64,000 nucleotides of DNA from Aquilaria yunnanensis (Eukaryota > Streptophyta > Magnoliopsida > Malvales > Thymelaeaceae): NCBI GenBank assembly GCA_039654915.1, contig CM077595.1, forward strand, positions 87,523,501-87,587,500, in the 5' to 3' direction. A program made the position numbers and the translations under genes. This document shows positions 56,690 to 64,000 of the stretch, one piece after another (within the stretch, counting starts at the first letter, position 1; the number at the start of each line of letters is the position of its first letter). The notes below the pieces were generated by a model that was not told the DNA's origin, searched no databases, and saw nothing but the letters and a program-made list of their open reading frames with translations.

Positions 56690-57400
56690 CGTACATTGGA
56701 GGGAGGTCTCCCTAAGGAAGTTGAACACGCTTGTGATCAATGGCACGTGCGGAGGGGGAAGCCCGTGACAAGTTTTTGTTTTCTAAAGCTGTAACGTACC
56801 CTTCTTGTTTGGGAAGCAATATGTGAGATGGGGCTTCGGATCCTGAATCATCGGATCCTCCATGGAAATGGAAAAAGAAAAAGGAACCACACCAGCGGAG
56901 TGGAGTCGAGTGGAGTGGGAGCTTCGCATTAAGACAGGCAAGCACCCGATGCTGGCCAACGGGAACAAAAGGCCTGGTGGGGCCCCCGGGGAAAATGTGC
57001 GACCGCAGGCATGCCACGTCACCTTATCTGGGAGCACCGCCACGCGTAGAAAGTGTGGGAGGAGTTGTAATTGCTGCTGCCGCCCCTCACCCGCCGATGT
57101 TGAACGACGGTGCCACACGTACTTGTCGGCCTTACGTAACCTAACCTAACCTAATTCTCTATCTCTAACCGCGCCTCAGGCCTCCCTACTGCCAGTTCAT
57201 GTCTTTTCTTGGCCTCAATTCTTTTCTCACCCACAGAAGAGAGAGGGAGAGAGAGAACGAGCGAAAGAAATATCGACTGCCCTGGAAGAAGCAAGATTCT
57301 GCCTGGCTGTATCAATTCTCTTTTCTTCTCCTGCACGTGGAAAGAAATTTTGATTATAATCTATCTAATAGAAGTAGAGGAGAATTATGCTGCCCGGTTT
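56690..57400. other. GC-rich island of unknown function
   Basis: This block is far richer in G+C than its surroundings. It has a CACGTG box (about 56742), a CCACGTCACC phrase (about 57016), TTACGTAA, three CCTAACCTAA-type repeats (57136) and a GA-rich segment (57231-57270). Several overlapping open frames exist on both strands but none resembles a known protein or has clear splice sites. It looks like a promoter plus leader whose gene is missing or unrecognised. Confidence 0.3.
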
Positions 57401-58601
57401 AAGTGGACCGGGTTAAGTAGGCCAAGTTCACTTACTAGTTGCTCAAACGATATATTTTCAAATACCATTCAAGATGTAATTAGGTTCTAACCATTCACAT
57501 GATACGATATGATAGCTCGTTGAATCTCATGTCTTCTCATCTCATTTAATCCCGGTTAATTGATAAAATAAAGCAACATTTATCATGTTTAACATATGTT
57601 AGAAGATTCAATTTTTGATTTCATGTTCAACAATATGTATCTTGAATTTATAATATCAATTTTGTAATTGAATATGACTATAATTAACAACCATCTCAAC
57701 TAATTATCGTCTCATGATATGTTTCCATGCAAGTGAAAAAAAAAACACATATAAGGATAAGGATTTTAAAATTTCATCTTATTGTCCACTTATAAGATGA
57801 TTGCGACAAGAAGGGCATGCATCAGACGTATTGCAGTTATGAACTTCTTTTGAACTTGTAGTATTAAATAACTGTAAACAGTTAATTAACATTGTGTATT
57901 TCATACCATTGACCCCAACATAGTTAAGGGAAGAGAGAAATATCTTTTTTTTTTTACCTAAAAGACCACTAAACCAGTATAATTGAAATTTTATGAAAAG
58001 TTTAGTAAAGATAAAGTTCAAACTCATGATCTCTACTTTAGTATCATAAGCCTCAACCACTTGATTTAAGCTTTCAGGACATGATTGTCTAATTTAAGAT
58101 ACCATATGTGAGTTTCTAAGCTTTATTATGTAGCATACATGCATGTGCATTAAAAAATTCATATATTAAAAATGGTGAGGTGATGCATGTTACGGTTATG
58201 TAGAAACATAGAGTGTAAATTTTCCTTTAAGTAGTCAAGATTACTTCTTCCATCTCATAATAAAAGTTTGAGATAACAATAATTTGGCTCTTGAGTTTAG
58301 AAAAAATTACACTTTATCCCATTATAGTTTAAAAATGTGATATTGCCTCCTAACCTGAGTGAATAAATACAATTTAACATTTAGATATGTGAAAAATCAA
58401 AAAAAATTATTAAAAAAAAATCAACCAATGCTTGTGATTCTATCTAAATCTACCAATATTAATGTTTTTAGCTTAAATATACCACTTATGTTTTTAAATT
58501 GGCCAAATTTGCCATAATCAATTCAGTGTTAAATGTCGCTTCTAATGTATGACTGTAACAAATCAATTCTAGAATGCATTACTTCTTTAATTTTAGTATG
58601 C
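57401..58601. other. Intergenic, no gene seen
   Basis: AT-rich DNA. No conserved frame, RNA gene or well-bounded element was recognised. Confidence 0.4.
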
Positions 58602-58610
58602 TAATTTTTA

Positions 58611-59929
58611 GGGTAAATTACATGCACTACCCTCAACCTTTAATTATTGTTCATGTTCTAACCCCAACCTTTACTTTGCTAGTTGCGTATCCCTAACATG
58701 GTTAAAACGTTTTATTTTGGACCTTTTTATGACGAAAATCATTAATTCAAACGGAAAAAAACACATTAGCGTGTTATTGTATGGGAAAATCCTAATTTTA
58801 ACCCAAAAAATCTTTCTTTTAACAAATAATCTTAAAACTTTGAAACCTTTCTCATCTGCCACCACTCACCTATCTTTGCCATTGCACACCCATTCCCGGC
58901 GCCACTTACCCCTTTCCCGCATCCCTAGCCTGTGATTTAGTGTGCAATTCCTCTCCTCCACCTCTGATTCCGTCATGATTCCTCTCCTCCATTTGCGATT
59001 CCATGCATGATTCATCGTGATTTGTATGTGACCCGCCACCACTCACCCCTCACCCCCGCATCCCCAGCTTGTGATTCCTTTCATCCGCCTCCGATTCCAT
59101 CCCGACTCTTCTTCTCCGCTTGTGATTCCATGCACGATTCATCGCGATTCATACATGACTCACCGCTACTCACCCCTCTCGCGCATCCCCAGCCTGTGAT
59201 TCCACTCGCGATTCCTCTCCTCTGCCTCCGATTTCGTTGTGATTCATTTCCTCCGCTTGTGATTCCACACGAGATTGATACCTTACCAACTATTCACTTT
59301 GGACAATGAGAAATCGTGTTGATTCCTATTCCCACAGAAATGAAGACAAAAAGAGCAAAGAAGCTGGCACGGGTTGCTAGAGATGGTGCAAGGAAAGAGA
59401 GCATGGGCTAGTGATGGATAGCAAGGGTGGTCGGAGAGGGACGAGGTAGGAGGAGAAGGTTGGCCGGAGAGAATCAGATCTGTGAAGGACAAGAGGATGT
59501 TGACCAGAGAGAATCGAATCTGTGAGACCTATTGGCAGGTTGAGATGACAAGTGACTAGGGAGGTTGAGATGAGGAGTTGTCATTCAACCGAATTGGGAA
59601 GATGGTCATGGTGGTCGAATGGATTAGTGGCGGTGGGTGAGGGTGGGCGATGATGGAGATAGGTAAGTGGCGGTGGGTGAGAGAGGTTTCAAAGTTTTAA
59701 GGATTATTTGTTAAAGAAAAGATTTTTAGGGGTTAAAATTAGGATTTTCCCCTACAATAATATGCTGATGTGTCTTTTTTTTTTTTTTTTGAATTAACGA
59801 CTTCTGTTACAAAAGGGTCCAAAATGAAACGTTTTAACCATGTTAGGGATACACTGCGAGCAAAGTGAAAGTTAGAGTTAGAATATGAACAATAATTAAA
59901 TGTTAAGGGTAGCGCGTGTAATTTACCCC
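58611..59929. mobile_element. Mutator-like element, 1.32 kb, long TIRs, TSD TAATTTTTA
   Basis: Inverted ends of about 270 bp (left GGGTAAATTACATGCACTAC; right, reverse complement, GGGTAAATTACACGCGCTAC) show only scattered differences. A perfect 9-bp duplication TAATTTTTA flanks it (58602-58610, 59930-59938), the hallmark of Mutator transposition. The interior (58890-59640) is GC-richer and lacks a MURA-type transposase. It includes two or three copies of a roughly 126-bp unit with GATTCCATGCACGATTCATC and CGCATCCCCAGCCTGTGATT. It is non-autonomous. Confidence 0.9.
58890..59280. repeat. Tandem repeats inside the Mutator-like element
   Basis: A unit of about 126 bp built from GCATCCC(C/T)AGCCTGTGATT, CCTCTCCTCC, CGATTCCATGCAYGATTC and CACCACTCACCCCTC occurs two to three times. 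The frames in it are repeats rather than proteins I can recognise. The high GC content is unlike the TIRs. Confidence 0.65.
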
Positions 59930-59938
59930 TAATTTTTA

Positions 59939-60650
59939 ATCATTACCTAGTTTCTTCAAATTCTAACATATTCAAGTACTAGATGTAAAGCTCTAGTTTT
60001 TCACCAATTTGTAACAAAACATATTCATTTCATTCAAAATACTACCATGCATGACTCTATTTTACATAATATACTTATTGCACACAAAAATATTATCATG
60101 ATTTAATAGAAAGTGGTCAATTTAGCTCATTTAGAAACATGAGTGTTAAATTTGAGCTGAAAAGAAAAACAATATTAGCAGATTTGGGCTAAATGACAAA
60201 CAAAAGTAGATTTTTTTGTGACTTTTTCCATAAAAAATTGATAAAATTTAAAATTATCGAATAGTAGTAGATACTGTATAATTTAAATTTAAATTTAAAT
60301 TTAAAAAATTGATATTTGACACTTTATATAAAATGTCATATCTAGTGGCAAAGTATGTAATTTTTTCACTTATACTTTAGAGGCAATCTGTAATTATTCC
60401 TAAAAATATGTCTCTTTTCCGTATCTATATGTACATTAAATATCTTTTAGATGTGTTATTCTCATTATGTAGTACCTATAACTATTTCATATCATTGTCA
60501 TAACTATACAAGTTAGCAAAGTGTAATCTCAGTAAACGCATTTAATAATACTCTTGTGTGCTTAAAATCCATGATTTTTACAAAAAGTACAAGAGGAACG
60601 TATTAATTATGGGGAAAAAATAGAAATTCTCTTAAGATTGAGATAACTAT
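59939..60650. other. Intergenic, no gene seen
   Basis: AT-rich DNA, no supported gene or element. Confidence 0.4.
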
Positions 60651-60652
60651 TA

Positions 60653-60880
60653 CTACATTTGTTCCAAGTTCTTTGCATTATTCAATTTTTTAACTTTAAA
60701 TTTTTATATTAATATTTGCTGATTATTTTTTTTATAAAAAACGCATTAAAAAATTATAAGTATTATATTTTCTAAATATATATATATTAAAAATTTTAGA
60801 AAATATTAATATAAATAGATTTAAGTCAAATGTAAATAAAAAAGTGAAATAATGCAAAGAACTTAGAACGGGTGAAACAT
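60653..60880. mobile_element. Stowaway-type MITE, about 228 bp, TA duplication
   Basis: The left end CTACATTTGTTCCAAGTTCT and the reverse complement of the right end ATGTTTCACCCGTTCTAAGT share GTTCYAAGTTCTTTGCATTATT. TA borders both sides. The interior folds on itself (ATATTAATATTT against its complement). Size and ends fit Stowaway/Tc1-mariner MITEs. Confidence 0.7.
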
Positions 60881-60882
60881 TA

Positions 60883-61769
60883 AATAATTCAAGAGAAAAT
60901 AAATTGATAATAAGTGAGAAAACTTTGTCACATAAAGTTAGAAGCTAAGGAAACTTCTCTTATCATTCCTCCACATATAAGGCCTCAACCAACTTAAATG
61001 TGGGGCAAGAACCAAAATCAATACCCAAACTGCCCAAACACCAAATATACTAACAAGATTCACGAAGTATGTGCTTATTCAACAAAATAACGGGTTGATT
61101 ATGTAGCTAATGTCTCGTATTATATCTCAAAGAATGACGCCTTAAACGAAGCTGGCACAATATGCGATATATCATTGTGGCTATTTGGCACTAAATTGTA
61201 CTATTAGTCCTTGAACTGTATCATATATTGAAACAATTTTCCTGAAGTAATAAAGGTTGCAAAGTCCCCAAATCATCCATTAGTTGCATGCCTGTTCTTT
61301 CTGTCCCTACCGTCTCATTCTCTCTGTTAAGCGTCGAACTTAAAAAACGTAAAAGTTTATATTTAACATTTAATATATATTTTTTCTTTAATAATATTGA
61401 ATAAAACATTTTTATTGATTATTGTTTATATAACAAATTGTTATCACTATATTTTGACCGAAGATTTTAGTGCATTAAAGGTCTTGGTCTCAAAACTCCA
61501 AGTATATCATCATATTGTTAGTGGCTAGTGCAGCTAATTTAAAAGGTAGGGTGTGTCTGTGCAGCTCTTCGGCTAGGACTAAGGAATATCATTGTTCTCA
61601 CAGACTGTGCTCAAGTTCTTGCCGTTCTTTGGGGTAAGATGTTGATGTCTCCTTTCATGGTAAGCTTAGCTCAAATCTTTGTAGCTGATGTGGACTCTCT
61701 AAATTTTTGTGCTTCGGTAGTAGAGCATCGTCAACGTGTTATTTTGAGCCATCAATTAGCCACTTCAAC
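60883..61769. other. Intergenic, no gene seen
   Basis: No conserved frame or repeat recognised. Confidence 0.4.
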
Positions 61770-64000
61770 TGTTGACACCCAATTTCGTCCGACCAGTTGA
61801 AATTTTTTTTTAAAAATAAAAAAAAATAAAGAAATCAATTAATTAATTAAAAGATATAAAATATTGTTTTACGGACATCTTTTTTTTTTTTTTTATATAA
61901 AAAAAATTATTATTATTAATTAAATATTAATTAAATTAATTAAAATTAAAATGAAATTAATTAATGAAAAAAAAAAAATAAAAAAAAAAATAAAAGTGGC
62001 CGACAGACGCTCCCCGGGCACAAATTTCTTCACCTGCTCCCTTCTCGATTCTTCTTCCCTTTCTATTAAAACAACTCCTCTCTCTCTCACTCGGCAGACA
62101 CACACACACAGCTCACACACACATCTGATCTCTGACCCTCTCTCACTTCTCTTCCCTCTCTCTTCTTTTCCCTCTCCCTCTCTCACTTCTCTCGCGAACT
62201 CTCTCTCTCTCCTTTGCTCTCCTCTCTCCTTCTCCCTCTCTGTTTCTCCTTCTCTCTCTCTCTTCTCGCGAACTCTCTCTCTCTCCTTCGCTCTCCTCTC
62301 TCTTTCTCCCTCCCTGAACCAACTCTCTCTCTCTCTACAGAGCTAGCCTGCTCTCGGTTCTTTCTCTCCTCTCAAACCCGACGTTTCTGGCCGTCCATCT
62401 CACCGTCCCCGCCAACGTGCCGCGCTCGCGCTTCGTGCTCCTTCGGGCCTGGGCTCCTCCCTCTCTCTCCCTTCAGGGATCTGGCTCTCTTTCTTCCCCA
62501 AATCTAATTCTAACGCAACCGAACCAAACTGGAGCTTGTTCGTCGGAGCTCTTTGTTCCACCGTCGATATTTTACCTCTAGAATCTCTCAACACGGCCCA
62601 CCTCCTCCTCTCTTCCCTTCCTCCCTCTGCTCCCCGTCAGTCGGCCAGGCCCTTGCCAGTACTGCCCCTGCCGTCTTGCGCGCTGTTGACTCCCCCCGTT
62701 CGTGCTCCGCCGCGCCAGCACCGCCCCTTCTGTCGCATCCCTTCACGCCTCGTCTCCAGCCCGTCAGACCTCGACGTTGCGCCTAGCCCTCCTCGCGTCG
62801 CGTTGCCGCCTCATCGTCTCCGGTCGCCGTCCCCTTTTACTGCGCCGCCACCTCCAATCGCCCAGCTGCTCCCTAACCACGGACGTCCTAACGAAGAAGA
62901 CGAAGAAGAAACGAAAAGAACGCCAGACGCGTTTTCGTTTTTTTGACCAAAGTCAAAAAATTTTTTTAGGGTAAAATTCTTGTTCAGCCATTAGTTTTCT
63001 TTGTTTTATCCATTTAAGCAAGTAACTTCATTTTATCTTGCAGATCAGTCACTTACAGCTGGATTTTCATTGATCTCTTTTTGTTTTGTTTATTCTGTCT
63101 ATTTGAGCTTTGGATTAACCTTAACTATGAAGTTTATATAAAATATGTCTTAAATATTTTACTTCATGTTGTCTGTTGTATTTTTGTTTTGTTTGTTCTC
63201 TTTATTTACTCGTCGGTTGATTTATTTACTTACTTACTTACTATTTTATTTATTTATTTATTTATTATTTATTTACTTCTTTATTTATTTTGCTTTTCTT
63301 TGATTTCTTTCTTTGTTTTGTTTGATTTGTCATCTATAAAATTAAGTCATTAAATCTATATAGGCATATCATTTGGAACGTTTAATTCATTTTTATATTC
63401 TCTGGTTCTTATAATTGTGATTTAGATCTCATAATGCATGTTGAAAATAACAAATATTAATAGTATATAAGAATAATTAGTAAATTAATTGCTCATGTAT
63501 GTTTACTTTGCTCATCATCTAGAAATTAGGAAGAGATTTAATAAGAGATCAATTTTATAACACATGACAAATTTCAAAGATCCGTCCTTAGTAATTAATA
63601 AAATTCAAAAACAATCCTTCGTCCATAACCAAGTGGTTCGCTTAGAATCCATGGTTTGGATATTAATTGATATTATTTAAAGTAAACAAAAATTAAAATT
63701 AAATAATGAAACCCAGATCGTAAACCAACCCGTTATTGACCCGGATCTGAAAGTCCATAATCTTGACATATTTCTAATTTGTCACTGGATTTATTTAATT
63801 TGATCATCTAAGACTTTAAGTTTGTTCTTATTTACACTCTGGCCACTGGTTTACTGATGTTTATTTGCTTTTATGTTTTTATTTTGTTCAGATGATTAAA
63901 GACATAAATTAACCTAGAAACGAATATTAAGCATAATTATATAGTTAGGTTAGATAGATATTTCTAATAACTAAATTCCCCCTGGATTTATTTGATTTAT
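61770..64000 (+). mobile_element. Possible LTR start (TGTTGACACCC) with CT-rich leader, incomplete
   Basis: TGTTGACACCCAATTTCG at 61770 resembles the opening of several plant gypsy LTRs. It is followed by AT-rich DNA, then a long CT-rich segment (62030-62940) that contains a duplicated unit of about 77 bp (CTCGCGAACTCTCTCTCTCTC at about 62191 and 62268), and then T-rich DNA with TTTA repeats (63215-63290). No second LTR, primer site or polyprotein lies in the window, so this may equally be a promoter and leader of a host gene. The proline-rich frames in 62500-62970 are not recognised. Confidence 0.28.

Noticed and set aside
57136..57153. CCTAACCTAACCTAA as interstitial telomere repeat
   Set aside because: Plant telomeres are TTTAGGG/CCCTAAA. 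This is a pentamer with only three copies.
62214..62974. Long Pro/Ser-rich frames on plus
   Set aside because: CT-rich low-complexity DNA gives open frames in every register; no domain was recognised.

Overview
This is nuclear DNA of a flowering plant, probably a eudicot. It is AT-rich, with spliced genes whose GT-AG introns are typical of plants, and most of it is transposable elements. Only two host genes can be supported. One is the first three exons of a 1-aminocyclopropane-1-carboxylate synthase gene (ACS, minus strand, 1061-1778), which runs off the left edge of the window. The other is a complete 24-coding-exon gene for the exocyst subunit SEC10 (plus strand, 30068-39668, predicted 828 aa). 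The species cannot be named from the sequence.

The rest is dominated by CACTA (En/Spm-like) DNA transposons. Three have both ends defined by matching 3-bp target-site duplications (TSDs). CACTA-1 (6947-10798, TSD TTC) is a minus-oriented deletion derivative that keeps its leader and the last exon of the tnpA-like gene. CACTA-3 (12422-16061, TSD TTG) is a decayed derivative with a Mutator-like element and a mariner-like element nested inside it. CACTA-2 (17525-27376, TSD AAC) is 9.85 kb and nearly intact. It carries an uninterrupted three-exon TnpD-type transposase (1151 aa predicted) and a five-exon TnpA-like gene (439 aa predicted), bracketed by arrays of 20-26 bp palindromes. Its last four terminal bases (AGTG) appear to be missing. 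A fourth region (42688-55198) joins the left part of one CACTA family (CACTA-4, tnpD pseudogene) to the right part of another (CACTA-5, tnpA-like pseudogene). The tnpA-like remnant is itself interrupted by a minus-strand Athila-type Ty3/gypsy fragment.

Layout: 1-1900 ACS 5' part and promoter; 1900-6946 intergenic with small foldback elements; 6947-10798 CACTA-1; 10802-12421 unassigned; 12422-16061 CACTA-3; 16065-17000 antisense Ty1/copia remnant with a degenerate minisatellite; 17525-27376 CACTA-2; 28370-39668 SEC10 with promoter, leader and a copia fossil in intron 19; 39669-42449 downstream intergenic with a long TA microsatellite; 42450-55198 Mutator TIR fragment plus the chimeric CACTA-4/5 block; 55618-55858 hAT-type MITE; 56070-56600 a 176-bp tandem array; 56690-57400 a GC-rich island; 58611-59929 an intact-looking Mutator-like element with a 9-bp TSD; 60653-60880 a Stowaway-type MITE; 61770 onward a possible LTR start with a CT-rich leader.

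Functional logic: in CACTA systems the TnpD-type protein is the transposase and the TnpA-type protein binds subterminal repeats. The window holds a set of related elements whose subterminal palindromes share a CCAAC...GTTGG core but differ in flanking and central bases. This gives a local series from an almost intact element to decayed relatives. Exon coordinates for ACS, SEC10 and the two CACTA-2 genes were worked out by hand from reading frame and splice signals and are internally frame-consistent; no database or alignment was run.
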